A program made the translations under genes and the position numbers. A DNA stretch of 64,000 bases from Desulfoluna sp942491485. GTDB taxonomy: Bacteria > Desulfobacterota > Desulfobacteria > Desulfobacterales > Desulfolunaceae. Below the pieces are notes generated by a model, which was given only the letters and a program-made list of their open reading frames with translations, ran no database searches and was not told where the DNA came from. The stretch is taken from positions 248,001-312,000 of the forward strand of contig CALOAX010000011.1 in assembly GCA_942491485.1 (NCBI GenBank), read 5' to 3'. The stretch's first letter is position 1, and each line of letters opens with the position of its first letter. Below, one piece after another: positions 17,560-26,981 of the stretch.

Positions 17560-17588
17560 TTGACACCCGACGTCAAACTGCATTACAG
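17560..17588 (+). promoter_or_regulatory. Putative promoter of the LVIVD-repeat gene
   Basis: TTGACA (17560-17565), 17-bp spacer, TTACAG (17583-17588) or TACAGT one base on. Predicted start near 17595, about 47 bases before the coding start. Confidence 0.45.
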
Positions 17589-17641
17589 TTTGATAAACAT
17601 TGTTACCAAGACAATACACCCATACACGCCGGGGAGGTCAC

Positions 17642-19933
17642 ATGATAAAAAAACGTATTTTCACCTTTTTAATAGCGCTCTTCCTGCTTCCGGCTCTCAC
17701 ATGGGCCGACACCTTCTCCACCATGGGCACACGCTGGCCCGCAGGCCTGAAAAAGACCCTGGTCGGCAACACCGACACGCTCTTTGCCGCCAACGGGGAT
17801 GTGGTCGCAGCCTACACTAAAGACACCATGGCATACCTTGACCAGATCACCCTGAATGCCCCGGAAGGCATCGTCGCCATCGAGTATATGGAAATCAAAA
17901 AACTGGTGGGAGATTCCGACCAATTTGTCGTTGCAGCCTGCGGCACCGGCGGCCTTCAGGTCATTCCCTTTGCCGGCGGAAAATTTTTGTCAATAGAGAC
18001 CGGTGCCGTCGTCACCCAATCCGACACAGCCAGAGCCAATGAAAACGCACCGGCTGCCCTCGACATCAAAGGGTGCGTCAGTTTTACAGCCCACAGCGAG
18101 ACTCTCATCGCCGCCATGGACGACAACTTCGGGTATCGGGTCTTCCACTTCAACCAAACGTCTCCCCCTTCCCTCGACGAAGTGGCCCAGAAAGAGCTCT
18201 CAGACACAGAGTTCACAATACTGGTGGACTTGGATCGATGGAAAAAAGATCCAACCAGCGACTGTTTCCTCACCGTTGCCAAAAACAGAGAGTTGGAACT
18301 CCTGGATATGAATAAAGGTCCCCTCGGCAAATGGAGCATCCTTTCCAAGGGCAAGGCAACCATCAACCTACCAAACCTTCCCTCCACCGAGCTCCTCTAC
18401 TTCAGTTCCCTTACCTTGAGGGTCTCGGGTGATGTTGCCCATGTGATTGAAAACTCCATGGGATACTATTTCAGCTTCACGGTAAGAAATGAGGCCCCAT
18501 TTCTAACGCAAACCTACCCCCAGCCTGACACAGATGGCGTCTCCTTTGGCTACCCCCTTGACCTGGCTGTGGACGGGCCCCACACCTACATCACCACCCT
18601 CATGGAAAAAGACAGCAACATCCCCGGGGTCCAGGTGATGGAACTTTCAAGCAAAGCCGTGGTGGGAACCCTCGGCCAGGACGGCGCAGGGGCCCTCCAC
18701 AAAAATGGGGAGCACCTGTTTTTAATGGACCTGAAAAACGGCCTGTCAAAGCTAAAGACCGACACACTGAACCCGGTTCGAGACGGGTCACCCGAGCCCA
18801 CCCCCTTTGCCGCCCACGCACTTCTTGCCAGGCAAACCTACCTGTTCCTCGCAGACGGACTGGCCAGCCCGAAAAGCGGGTTCCGGATCATGGATATCAG
18901 CAATGCCGCCCAACCCAAACGGATCCGATTTGAGGCAACCCCCGGAAATGCCCAGGACATTGCTGTGGACGGCGATTTTTACCGTCTTTTCATCGCAGAT
19001 GGGGATGAGGGGGTGCGCTGCTACTCCATGAGCAGCTCCTTCCTCACCTCAGACTACGATCCTGAGTCCCCTGTGCCTTCGCCTGAAGCGCCCCTGCTTC
19101 TTGAGACCCTGTCCAGCGACCAGTTTGACGGAGAGAGCGTTCTGAAGGTGTCCGTCTCATCCAAAAACATCAACGGGGTCAATGTGGACTTCCTTCACGT
19201 GCTTTCTGAAAATGGTAAGCTCTTCTCATTTCCCCTTCCCATTGCTGAAAACAATTCCATCCATCACGTTATCGACACGACAAAAAAGGTAACCTTTGGA
19301 GGGCTTGTCGGCACCCCAATCTCCATGGACCCGTTTCTCCATGATTACCTCCTTGTGGCCGCAGGCGACCAGGGCCTCCAGGTCGTGGATCTCTTTTCAG
19401 ACGCCAACAACCCCGGCACCCTGACCCCCGCCATCGAAGCATCCCACGTAAACGGCCTTTCGCAGACCGTCAGCGTCTCGTCTGATGACAGCCGATACGC
19501 CTATGTGGCAGACAATTCGGGAGGCATCGTTGCCTTTGATCTCTTTTCCGACCAGAACACCCCTGCCGTTATCAACCTCAGCATGGTGGGCAACTACCCG
19601 CTGGCAACAGGCCATTTTCTCGATGTTTTTGTCACCGACAACAACAACGCCTACACCATCACCAACCAGACATACGGCAACATCCAGATCCTTGATGTGT
19701 CCACCCCCAGCGCCATCACCCTCCTCGGCAGCGAAACCACGCTGGGGGCACCAAGAGCCGTGATTGCCGCAACCACCGGAGGGCTCTCTCCGGATACCCC
19801 CGCCCTTCGGGCGGCCTATGTCGCTGACGGTCAGGGAGGCCTCTCCATTCGACAGACCACCAACGATGACAACTCCCAGGAGCAGACCTGGAGCGACGAT
19901 TCCACCTCCTGCTTCATCAATGCCACCCACTGA
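17642..19933 (+). CDS. Secreted LVIVD-type beta-propeller protein
   Basis: 763 aa from ATG 17642, with GGGGAGGT directly upstream. Signal peptide residues 1-23 (IFTFLIALFLLPALTWADT). The mature part shows repeats close to the LVIVD consensus: GFRIMDISNAAQPKRIRFEA, GLQVVDLFSDANNPGTL, GIVAFDLFSDQNTPAVINLS and NIQILDVSTPSAITLLGS, separated by AAYVADGQGG-like strands. Such proteins fold as propellers and are exported; ligand or enzyme role unknown. It ends with a lone Cys (SCFINATH). No operon partner. The gap 17195-17641 holds repeat copy 7, the hairpin and the promoter. Confidence 0.75.
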   Translation: MIKKRIFTFLIALFLLPALTWADTFSTMGTRWPAGLKKTLVGNTDTLFAANGDVVAAYTKDTMAYLDQITLNAPEGIVAIEYMEIKKLVGDSDQFVVAACGTGGLQVIPFAGGKFLSIETGAVVTQSDTARANENAPAALDIKGCVSFTAHSETLIAAMDDNFGYRVFHFNQTSPPSLDEVAQKELSDTEFTILVDLDRWKKDPTSDCFLTVAKNRELELLDMNKGPLGKWSILSKGKATINLPNLPSTELLYFSSLTLRVSGDVAHVIENSMGYYFSFTVRNEAPFLTQTYPQPDTDGVSFGYPLDLAVDGPHTYITTLMEKDSNIPGVQVMELSSKAVVGTLGQDGAGALHKNGEHLFLMDLKNGLSKLKTDTLNPVRDGSPEPTPFAAHALLARQTYLFLADGLASPKSGFRIMDISNAAQPKRIRFEATPGNAQDIAVDGDFYRLFIADGDEGVRCYSMSSSFLTSDYDPESPVPSPEAPLLLETLSSDQFDGESVLKVSVSSKNINGVNVDFLHVLSENGKLFSFPLPIAENNSIHHVIDTTKKVTFGGLVGTPISMDPFLHDYLLVAAGDQGLQVVDLFSDANNPGTLTPAIEASHVNGLSQTVSVSSDDSRYAYVADNSGGIVAFDLFSDQNTPAVINLSMVGNYPLATGHFLDVFVTDNNNAYTITNQTYGNIQILDVSTPSAITLLGSETTLGAPRAVIAATTGGLSPDTPALRAAYVADGQGGLSIRQTTNDDNSQEQTWSDDSTSCFINATH

Positions 19934-19949
19934 AAGCCGTCATCTTACC

Positions 19950-20115
19950 CTTGCCTCCGGCGGCAAGGTGAGCCACCTTGAAAGCTGGTTGCGGATGCGC
20001 TTTGCCCGAGGAACGAGGGGCAAATCGCATCCGCCTTTAAATCGGGATCTACCAGACATTATTTTATAAGCCCTATTTATCCAACTTTTCAAAAGCTTGC
20101 GCCCCAGGCAGGGCC
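19950..20115. repeat. Dispersed intergenic element, copy 8
   Basis: TTGCCTCCGGCGGCAAGGTG then AGCCACCTTGAAAGC, GCGGATGCGCTTTGCCCGAG, the core CGAGGAACGAGGGG, CAAATCGCATCCGCC, then CCAACTTTTCAAAAGCTTGC and CCCAGGCAGGGCCGCGGGCGC. The right end is diverged. From 20116 to 20398 there is no gene; it holds a TTGCCTG/CAGGCAA hairpin near 20203-20225 and a TTGACA at 20292 without a good -10. Confidence 0.85.
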
Positions 20116-20398
20116 GCGGGCGCACCAGTTGCAGACATAACTGAGCGGCGACAAACTGCAGGGTCGGCCCCAACACACAATGTTCCTTCCTGTGACCTTC
20201 CCCTTGCCTGTAAGTGGCCAGGCAACGAACGGCCCAATAGCTATCACAGACGTCCAGACAACACAGGCCAGCCACAAACCACCGATCATCCTTGACAATC
20301 AATGTTTACGCATGGTACGTCCGTGTCAATATGCGCTCTTTGTGCAAGACACTTTCTGGGTACGACAGCATCACCTTCCCCTTGCCGGACACGTAACC

Positions 20399-21763
20399 AT
20401 GAATCGATCTCTTATCTTTCTGCCCCTTCTTCTCGTCTGCTCATGGGCACTCTCACCGCCATGCCGTGCAGAGGACACGCTTGTCACCATTGAATCCTGC
20501 ATGGAAAAGGCCATTCCGTATGCTGACGCCATCAAACTGGCGGAGGAGTCCCTCTTCTCAGCTGAACAGGACCGACTGCGCGCCCGGTCTGTCCTTATTC
20601 CCAGTGTTGAACTCACCGGCCGTTTAAGTGGAGAGAGAACCGACATGTCGGGGGCATCCAGCCCACCTGACAGCATCAAAGAGAAAACCTACAGCACCTT
20701 TGCGGGCCTTGGTTTCCAGTACAGTTTTTACCTCAATGGCCGCGAATTGATGGTTTACGATGCCTCCGGGGTGCTGGTTGAAAAGGCTGGCATGGACCTT
20801 GAGGCCGCACGGCAGGACTATATGCTGCAAGTGGCCGCCACGTTTTTCGGGTGCATCCGAAGCCAGAAAGGCCTGGCCATTGCCGAGGCAAACCTTGCCC
20901 GGCTCACGTCGTATCAAGATGCCGTCAAACGTCGAATTGAAGCCGGCATCCTCACTGAAACCGAACAATTCCGTGCAAATGCCGAACTCACCGAAGGTCA
21001 GGCATCAGTAACGGAGGCCTTGAACCAACGTGCAGTCAGCCGTCGTGCCCTCCAGCGCCTTGTCCCCCTGCCGGATGACTTCCAGCTTGCCGAACCCAAC
21101 GACATTCCGACACCTGCCCTTCTTGCCCTTGAAGGCTGCGTTGAACTGGCAGAAAAGAACCGCCCTGAACTCAAGGCATTGGAGTTGGCCTCACGCGTGG
21201 CCGACAAAGAGGTCGACGTGGCGAAAAGCACCTACTGGCCGAAGCTCACACTCGAGGGAGCAGCCGGAATAAAAGAGAGTACTATAGACGGAAGCTATGA
21301 CGCCCTGGATGTCGACTACGACAAGGACACCACCCACTACAGCGCAAGCCTTACCCTCTCTCTCCCCCTGCTGGACGGCGGGCTCCGACGAGCCGATATC
21401 CGCAAAAGCCTCTCCGACAAACGCTCGGTGGATCACCGATTGCGTCAGACAACCAAGGAGATCCGCCTGGCCGCTGAACGGGCCTGGTACGACCACAATA
21501 CCGAATCTCAAAGGGTTCAGGCCCTTGCCGACGGACTTGTCTATTCTCGGCAATTTCTTGAGGCCATCATCCGCCAGTTCCAGGAAGGGTTGGCCCAAAG
21601 TCTCGACCTCGTGGATGCCAACACCCGCCTTGTGGAGGCAGAGAACAAGCTGGCAGACGCACGGTTTGCCCTGCAACTCGCAGCCATCCGTCTCCGGTAC
21701 GCATCTGGCTTGGCCCCAGTTGATCTCCCGTCACCCCCTGGAGGGGAGTCAACGGGGGGGTAG
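20399..21763 (+). CDS. TolC-family outer-membrane efflux channel
   Basis: 454 aa from ATG 20399. The open frame continues upstream to 20180, but the signal peptide (MNRSLIFLPLLLVCSWALSPPCRA) marks this start. Two homologous outer-membrane-efflux halves: ADAIKLAEESLFSAEQDRLRARSVLIPSVEL and RPELKALELASRVADKEVDVAKSTYWPKLTLEG, each followed by long coiled helices (QRVQALADGLVYSRQFLEAIIRQFQEGLAQSLDLVDA). It should form the outer-membrane exit duct for the adaptor and RND pump encoded next. A repeat-filled gap of 368 bases separates it from the adaptor gene. Confidence 0.9.
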   Translation: MNRSLIFLPLLLVCSWALSPPCRAEDTLVTIESCMEKAIPYADAIKLAEESLFSAEQDRLRARSVLIPSVELTGRLSGERTDMSGASSPPDSIKEKTYSTFAGLGFQYSFYLNGRELMVYDASGVLVEKAGMDLEAARQDYMLQVAATFFGCIRSQKGLAIAEANLARLTSYQDAVKRRIEAGILTETEQFRANAELTEGQASVTEALNQRAVSRRALQRLVPLPDDFQLAEPNDIPTPALLALEGCVELAEKNRPELKALELASRVADKEVDVAKSTYWPKLTLEGAAGIKESTIDGSYDALDVDYDKDTTHYSASLTLSLPLLDGGLRRADIRKSLSDKRSVDHRLRQTTKEIRLAAERAWYDHNTESQRVQALADGLVYSRQFLEAIIRQFQEGLAQSLDLVDANTRLVEAENKLADARFALQLAAIRLRYASGLAPVDLPSPPGGESTGG

Positions 21764-21766
21764 AAG

Positions 21767-21960
21767 AATGCCTCCGGCGGCCCTGCCGGGGGCCAAACTT
21801 TTGCCCGATTTTAAAGGACTGGGTTTGATAAACAGGCTTTATAAAAGGGGTCATTGGCAGCCCTTGAATCAAAGGCGGATGTGTTTTGCTCCGAGGAACG
21901 AGTAGCAAAGCTCATCCGCAATCAGCTCTCAAGGTGGCCCACCTTACCGCCGGAGGCTGC
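21767..21960. repeat. Dispersed intergenic element, copy 9 (near complete)
   Basis: Left end AATGCCTCCGGCGGC, right end ACCGCCGGAGGCTGCTTTT. Internal GCCCTGCCGGGGGCCAAAC, then GGCGGATGTGTTTTGCTCCG, core CGAGGAACGAG, AGCAAAGCTCATCCGC, and CTCAAGGTGGCCCACCTT. About 185 bases between the ends; starts 4 bases after the tolC-like stop. Confidence 0.88.
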
Positions 21961-21994
21961 TTTTAGGGAGCTGGATAGTTACTGCACAGGTTTC

Positions 21995-22095
21995 ATAAAA
22001 ATGCCGCGGTGATTTGACCCGAGGAACGAGGGTTAAAGCGCTGCGGCAACCCGCTTTCAAGGTGGCTCACCTTGCCGCCGGAGGCACGCTTTTGC
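21995..22095. repeat. Dispersed intergenic element, copy 10 (right half)
   Basis: CATAAAAATGCCGCGGTG, TTTGACCCGAGGAACGAGGG, TTAAAGCGCTGCGGCAAC, CTTTCAAGGTGGCTCACCTT, GCCGCCGGAGGCACGCTTTT. The CCGCGGTG/GCTGCGG arms differ from other copies but still pair around the same core. Tandem to copy 9; nearly identical to the unit at 26742. Confidence 0.85.
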
Positions 22096-22131
22096 ACCCA
22101 ACCATCAGCTTAGGATGAAAAGAGCCGCATC

Positions 22132-23274
22132 ATGAGAACCAAACCATCCCGTCCTCCCCAAGAGAAGACATTTTTTGCGACATGCATGGCATGGTGGCCG
22201 GTGGGCATTCTCCTGCTCCTCCTTGTGGGCCTTTACCTCATGAGCGCAGCCAAAACAGAAGCAGTGGCCAAGGCTCGCCGCGGCCAGCGAAAAGAGGGCC
22301 CTCCCCCCATCAATGTGGTCACCCTGACCCTCGCCCCCACGGCTATCCGGGACAAAATAACCCTGCCCGGCGAAGTACGCGCGAACCGGGACCTTGATGT
22401 CCCCTCCGAGGTCTCGGCCATCCTGTTAAAGAAGACGTTCAGTGAAGGGGAAGCCATAAAAAAAGGGGACATCATTGCCAGGCTCGATGCCTCACGGTAT
22501 GCGGCGCGACTTCAGGCTGCAGAAGCTGCTTTTCAAACAGCCCAGGCCACAGCAGACAGATTGAAACGCCTCAACCACTCCAAGCTGGCCACCCAATCGG
22601 ACCTGGACCGTGCGGAATCCGGACTTGAAGAGGCACGCAGCAGCTTGATCAGTGCTCGACTCGACCTGTCGAAGTGTGAGATCAAAGCCCCCTTTTCCGG
22701 GTACCTTGACGCCTACCATGTTGAAAAAGGGGCCTTTGTCACCACGGGTACCCCCATCTGCCGGCTGGTGGACCTCAGCAGCGTTAAGATCCGCGTGGGT
22801 ATTCCGGAGTCAGATGTCAAAGGCGCTCGAAACCCCGCCTCCTTTTCTGCCACCATCGATGCCCTGGGGGACACCCCCATCCCGGGCGGAACCATCCACC
22901 ACCTGACCCGGGCTGCTGGAAACATGGCCAGGCTTTACGACCTCGATCTTCTTTTCCCCAATGACGAAGGGCGCATGGTACCCGGCATGTTCGCCCGTGT
23001 GGAGCTGGTCAAAAAGTTGCACCCCCAGTCACTGGTCATCCCCCTCTATGCAGTCATCAGCCGGGACAATCGCCACATGGTCTTTGTGGAGGAGGAGGGA
23101 AAAGCCGTTATGAAACAGGTAGAAACGGGAATTCAGGAAGGGTGGATGATGGAGGTGACCGATGGGCTTGAGACCGGGGATCAGGTCATCGTTGTGGGAC
23201 AGCGTTCGGTCAGTGAAGGACGCGAGGTTACCGTGGTCCGGCGTACCGAAAAGGCTGAGGATCTCCGTCCATGA
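22132..23274 (+). CDS. RND efflux periplasmic adaptor (membrane fusion protein)
   Basis: 380 aa. N-terminal membrane anchor (about residues 22-40: WWPVGILLLLLVGLYLMSA), then the HlyD-like order: barrel strand ITLPGEVRANRDLDVPSEVS, first lipoyl half GEAIKKGDIIARLDA, helical hairpin (AARLQAAEAAFQTAQATADR ... ESGLEEARSSLISARLDLSK), second lipoyl half CEIKAPFSGYLDAYHVEKGA, beta-barrel and membrane-proximal domains (VPGMFARVELVKK, GLETGDQVIVVGQRSVSEG). It links the inner-membrane pump to the TolC-like channel. Its stop overlaps the RND start by 4 bases. Confidence 0.92.
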   Translation: MRTKPSRPPQEKTFFATCMAWWPVGILLLLLVGLYLMSAAKTEAVAKARRGQRKEGPPPINVVTLTLAPTAIRDKITLPGEVRANRDLDVPSEVSAILLKKTFSEGEAIKKGDIIARLDASRYAARLQAAEAAFQTAQATADRLKRLNHSKLATQSDLDRAESGLEEARSSLISARLDLSKCEIKAPFSGYLDAYHVEKGAFVTTGTPICRLVDLSSVKIRVGIPESDVKGARNPASFSATIDALGDTPIPGGTIHHLTRAAGNMARLYDLDLLFPNDEGRMVPGMFARVELVKKLHPQSLVIPLYAVISRDNRHMVFVEEEGKAVMKQVETGIQEGWMMEVTDGLETGDQVIVVGQRSVSEGREVTVVRRTEKAEDLRP

Positions 23275-26200
23275 TTATTCCGGATACAGCCGTCAAGAAC
23301 CGCATCAGTGTCGTCGTGCTCGCCATTATCATCGTCTTGGTGGGGATCTACTCCTACTCGGTGCTTCCCCGTGAGGATGAGCCGGACATCACCATCCCCT
23401 ACGTCTTTGTCTCCACATCATACAAGGGCGTGGCCTCCGCCGATATTGAAACATCCATCACCATTCCCATTGAAAAGAAGCTCAAAGGGCTGGAAGGCAT
23501 TAAAAAGATCAGCTCCGTCAGCTCCGAAGGCCTGAGCCAGATCAACATCGAATTTGTTCCGGGCACAGACATTGACGATGTCCTTCGTAAGGTCAAAGAC
23601 AAGGTGGACGAAGCCGAACGGGACCTTCCATCGGATATGGAAGAGGACCCCTCGGTGTTTGAAGTCAACTTCTCTGAAATGCCCATTGTGGTCTACTCCA
23701 TCAGCGGTCCCCAGGGCAGCACAGCCCTGAAACGGCTGGCCGATGACCTGAAAGAGGACATGGAGTCGGTGGCTGGTGTCCTGGAGGTGTCGGTCACCGG
23801 CGGGCAGGAGCGGGAGATCCTCATTGAGGTGGACCCGGAGAAGCTTGCCTACTACCACATCCCCATCACGGACTTTTCACGTGCCGTCACGAGCGAGAAT
23901 GCCAACACCTCAGGGGGCGCCCTCAACATGGGAGACGGGCGATACCAGCTGCGGGTCCCCGGTGAATTCGTCACCCCGGAAGAAATTTTCGGCATTGTGG
24001 TCAAACGCCATGACGGCAAGCCCGTCTACTTAAAAGAGCTGGCCCGGGTCATCGACACCCATAAAGAGGAGGAGAGCAGAGCGCGCCTCAACGGCCACGA
24101 AGCTGTCAATATCTCCGTAAAAAAACGAAGCGGGGAAAACGTCCTGGCCATCTGCGCCGAGCTGGATCGTATCGTAGATCACCACAAAAAAGGCTGGACA
24201 GACACCACCCTCATCACCAAGCTGATGAACAAGGAGAAGAACATCCGCATCATGGTGGCGGACCTGGAAAACAACATCCTGTCCGGTCTCATCCTCGTGG
24301 TGGTGGTCCTGTTTTTTGCCCTTGGATTTCGCAACGCGTTCCTCGTCGGCATGGCGATCCCCTTCTCCATGCTCATCAGTTTCACCATTCTCCATACCAT
24401 GGGCATCACCCTGAACATGGTGGTTCTCTTCTCCCTGACCCTGGCACTGGGAATGCTGGTGGACAACGCCATCGTTATTGTGGAGAACATCTACCGGTTC
24501 ATGGAGCAGGGTTCATCACGCATCGAAGCGGCCATGAAGGCCTCATCCGAGGTGGCGTACCCGGTAATCGGTTCCACCCTCACCACAGTGGCGGCCTTTT
24601 TCCCCATGCTCTTCTGGCCGGGAATCATGGGGGAGTTTATGCGCTATCTCCCCTTGACCCTAATCATTACACTCTCCTCCAGCCTTTTCGTGGCCCTTGT
24701 CATCAACCCGGCCCTGGCCGCATTCATCATGCGTGTCAAGCCAACAACGGCCTCGTCGACCCAGCAAGAGACCCAGGTTCCCCCTGATGTGGAAACCCCC
24801 ATAGAGATCAAGGGCAGGATCCTCTCCACCTACGCAGCCTTCCTTAAGGTTGCCCTCAGGCACCGGGTCAAGGTGGTTGTCTCCTCGTTTCTGTCTCTTT
24901 TTATCCTCTATTTCTTCTGGCTCCTTGTGGTCGGCATCGAAAAACCCGTGGAGTTCTTTCCATCGGTGGACCCTCAAAACGTCTATGTGAACATCGACCC
25001 CCCCGAAGGGGGCAACCTCGAGTACTGCGACAGCATCGTTCGGGAGGTGGAGATGCGCATCGCCACCGGTTCCGACGAGTCACCCCTCACCGAGACCTAC
25101 GACTCCGCCCTGACCCTTCACAAGCACACCGACCGCAAAGGGCGCAGCTTCGAGGCTCCGAGCGACTTCAACAACGTGGAACACATCTACGCCAACAGCG
25201 TGCAGCGGTTCGGAAGCAACCTGTTTGCCCAGAACTCCCCCAACCACCTCGGGGTTCAGTTCGTGGATTACGAAGACCGAACCAGCCCTTCAACAGAAGC
25301 GATCCAGCAATTTCGTGAACGCGTAAAGCACATCGCCGGGGCACGCATCACCGTAAAGCAGGAACAGGGGGGCCCCCCCACCGGAGATCCCGTCAACATA
25401 GAAATAGTCGGTGATGATTTTCCCACCCTGGGATACCTCTCCAACGAGGTTCAAAAAATCATCACCACCATTCCCGGCATCGAGGATGTCCGGGACGACT
25501 ACATCAACAATATCCCAACGGTCAAAATTCGTATCGATCGCAACCGGGCGGCCCTCTTCGGTCTCTCCACCGGCGCCATCGGAGCGGCTCTGAAAACAGC
25601 CTACAACGGCACAAAAATCTCAACATACAGAGAAGCGGGCGATGATTACGACATCACCGTTCGCATGCCCGAGAGGTTTCGAAATGCCCCTGAAACCCTT
25701 CATACCCTTCTTATTCCGGCAGAAGACGGGACCCTGGTGCCCCTGTCGACCCTCTCCCATATGGAGTACGCCGGAAGCCTGGGAGACATCACCCGCATCA
25801 ACCACAACCGGGTGGTCACCATCAAGGCCAACGTCGATGAGAGTGTCAAGCCAGGCACCGTCCTGCGCATGGAGGCCGAAGAACTCCTGAAAAATTTTGC
25901 CCTTCCCGAAGGGTACACCCTCTCCTTCACCGGTGAAAACGAAGAGGAACAAAAAGCCAAGGCCTTTCTCTCCAGGGCCTTCCAACTGGCCCTACTCCTC
26001 ATCTTCCTGATCCTTGTCACCCTCTTCAATTCGGTGGCGCAGCCCCTCATCATCCTCACCTCGGTGATCCTCTCCCTGGGGGGGGTCTTTCTGGGGCTTG
26101 CCATCATGGGCTACCCCTTCGGCATCATCATGTCCGGCGTGGGCGTCATCTCCCTTGCAGGGGTCGTGGTCAACAACGCCATTGTCCTCATCGATTACAC

Positions 26201-26498
26201 CAACAAATTGAGGGAGGCCGGCATGGACGTTACGGAGGCGATCATCGCCGCCGGAGCCACACGCCTGCGGCCCGTGATGCTCACCGCCGTCACCACGGTC
26301 CTCGGCCTCATCCCCATGGTCACAGGGATCTCCTTCAACTTCCGGGAACTGTCCATTTCCACAATCAGCGAAACCTCGCAGTACTGGAAATCCATGTCCA
26401 TCGTGGTGATCTTCGGCCTTATCATCGCAACGGTCCTCACCCTCGTTGTGGTCCCGACCCTCTACAGCCTCCTGGCCAGCAGGCGGGAAGAGGTCTAA
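23271..26498 (+). CDS. RND-family efflux permease (AcrB/HAE-1 type)
   Basis: 1075 aa; ATGA overlap with the adaptor. Twelve-helix RND plan with two large periplasmic loops: first helix NRISVVVLAIIIVLVGIYSY, followed by LPREDEPDITIPYVFVSTSY; helix cluster near residues 335-500 with GMLVDNAIVIVENIYRFMEQ (the helix-4 region with paired acidic residues for proton transfer); second half VAQPLIILTSVILSLGGVFL and GVVVNNAIVLIDYTNKLREA. Proton-driven export of drugs, detergents or metabolites; the divergent class (PREDEPD start) is common in environmental bacteria and the substrate cannot be read from sequence. Confidence 0.93.
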   Translation: MIIPDTAVKNRISVVVLAIIIVLVGIYSYSVLPREDEPDITIPYVFVSTSYKGVASADIETSITIPIEKKLKGLEGIKKISSVSSEGLSQINIEFVPGTDIDDVLRKVKDKVDEAERDLPSDMEEDPSVFEVNFSEMPIVVYSISGPQGSTALKRLADDLKEDMESVAGVLEVSVTGGQEREILIEVDPEKLAYYHIPITDFSRAVTSENANTSGGALNMGDGRYQLRVPGEFVTPEEIFGIVVKRHDGKPVYLKELARVIDTHKEEESRARLNGHEAVNISVKKRSGENVLAICAELDRIVDHHKKGWTDTTLITKLMNKEKNIRIMVADLENNILSGLILVVVVLFFALGFRNAFLVGMAIPFSMLISFTILHTMGITLNMVVLFSLTLALGMLVDNAIVIVENIYRFMEQGSSRIEAAMKASSEVAYPVIGSTLTTVAAFFPMLFWPGIMGEFMRYLPLTLIITLSSSLFVALVINPALAAFIMRVKPTTASSTQQETQVPPDVETPIEIKGRILSTYAAFLKVALRHRVKVVVSSFLSLFILYFFWLLVVGIEKPVEFFPSVDPQNVYVNIDPPEGGNLEYCDSIVREVEMRIATGSDESPLTETYDSALTLHKHTDRKGRSFEAPSDFNNVEHIYANSVQRFGSNLFAQNSPNHLGVQFVDYEDRTSPSTEAIQQFRERVKHIAGARITVKQEQGGPPTGDPVNIEIVGDDFPTLGYLSNEVQKIITTIPGIEDVRDDYINNIPTVKIRIDRNRAALFGLSTGAIGAALKTAYNGTKISTYREAGDDYDITVRMPERFRNAPETLHTLLIPAEDGTLVPLSTLSHMEYAGSLGDITRINHNRVVTIKANVDESVKPGTVLRMEAEELLKNFALPEGYTLSFTGENEEEQKAKAFLSRAFQLALLLIFLILVTLFNSVAQPLIILTSVILSLGGVFLGLAIMGYPFGIIMSGVGVISLAGVVVNNAIVLIDYTNKLREAGMDVTEAIIAAGATRLRPVMLTAVTTVLGLIPMVTGISFNFRELSISTISETSQYWKSMSIVVIFGLIIATVLTLVVVPTLYSLLASRREEV

Positions 26499-26501
26499 AA
26501 A

Positions 26502-26632
26502 ACAAAGCCTCCGGCGGCGGGGGTGGCGAAGCCACGTTAGGCAAAAACACCTCGAAAGCCGGTTGCGAATGCTCCCACCCCTCGTTCCTCGGGGTGATCA
26601 CAATCGCTGACGGGCTATGCCCGTGATAGTAA
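26502..26632. repeat. Dispersed intergenic element, copy 11
   Basis: AAGCCTCCGGCGGCGGGGGT, GGCGAAGCCACG, then GGTTGCGAATGCTCCCACC, CCTCGTTCCTCGGGG, ACAATCGCTGACGGGC. Carries a GTGGC-type insertion (GGGGTGGCGAAGCCAC) also seen in the copy at 61345. Starts 4 bases after the RND stop. Confidence 0.8.
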
Positions 26633-26649
26633 TCAAAAAAACAAAAAAA

Positions 26650-26679
26650 GGGCCATGGCATATGCCACGGCCCTTTTTT
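26650..26679. terminator. Bidirectional rho-independent terminator after the RND operon
   Basis: GGGCCATGGCAT (26650-26661) pairs with ATGCCACGGCCC with one non-Watson-Crick pair; seven As on the left and six Ts on the right. Confidence 0.85.
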
Positions 26680-26741
26680 CTGAAATCGTTATTCCGCAAT
26701 AAAACCTCAGTTAGGTCTCACGCAAAAAATAAATGCACAAT

Positions 26742-26970
26742 CTTCATAAAAATGCCGCAGTGATTTGACCCGAGGAACGAGGGTTAAAGCACTGCGGCAA
26801 CATGCTTTCAAGCTGGCTCACCTTGCCGCCGGAGGCATCGCTTTTTGTATGTTTTATTTTTGCGCCGGCCCTTATCCACCGCTAAAGTTATTCCGGGCAA
26901 AGGCCGGGAGCATTCGCGAACCTGGGGTCCAGGGGATTTATCCCCTGGCCGCCGGAGGTACGCATTTGCC
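26742..26970. repeat. Dispersed intergenic element, copies 12 and 13
   Basis: 26742-26852 repeats the unit seen at 21995 almost base for base (ATAAAAATGCCGCAGTG, TTTGACCCGAGGAACGAGGG, GCACTGCGGCAAC, GCCGCCGGAGGCATCGCTTT). 26866-26970 is another partial unit: AAGGCCGGGAGCATTCGCG, ACCTGGGGTCCAGGGGAT, TTATCCCCTGGCCGCCGGAG. Compared with 21995 the paired arms changed together (CCGCGGTG/GCGCTGCGG to CCGCAGTG/GCACTGCGG), which keeps the hairpin. Confidence 0.85.
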
Positions 26971-26981
26971 CATCTGGTGAA

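Noticed and set aside
20292..20320. Promoter upstream of the tolC-like gene
   Set aside because: TTGACA is present but no acceptable -10 box lies 16-18 bases downstream.
20180..20398. Upstream extension of the TolC-like frame
   Set aside because: The extra 73 codons precede a clear signal peptide starting at ATG 20399.
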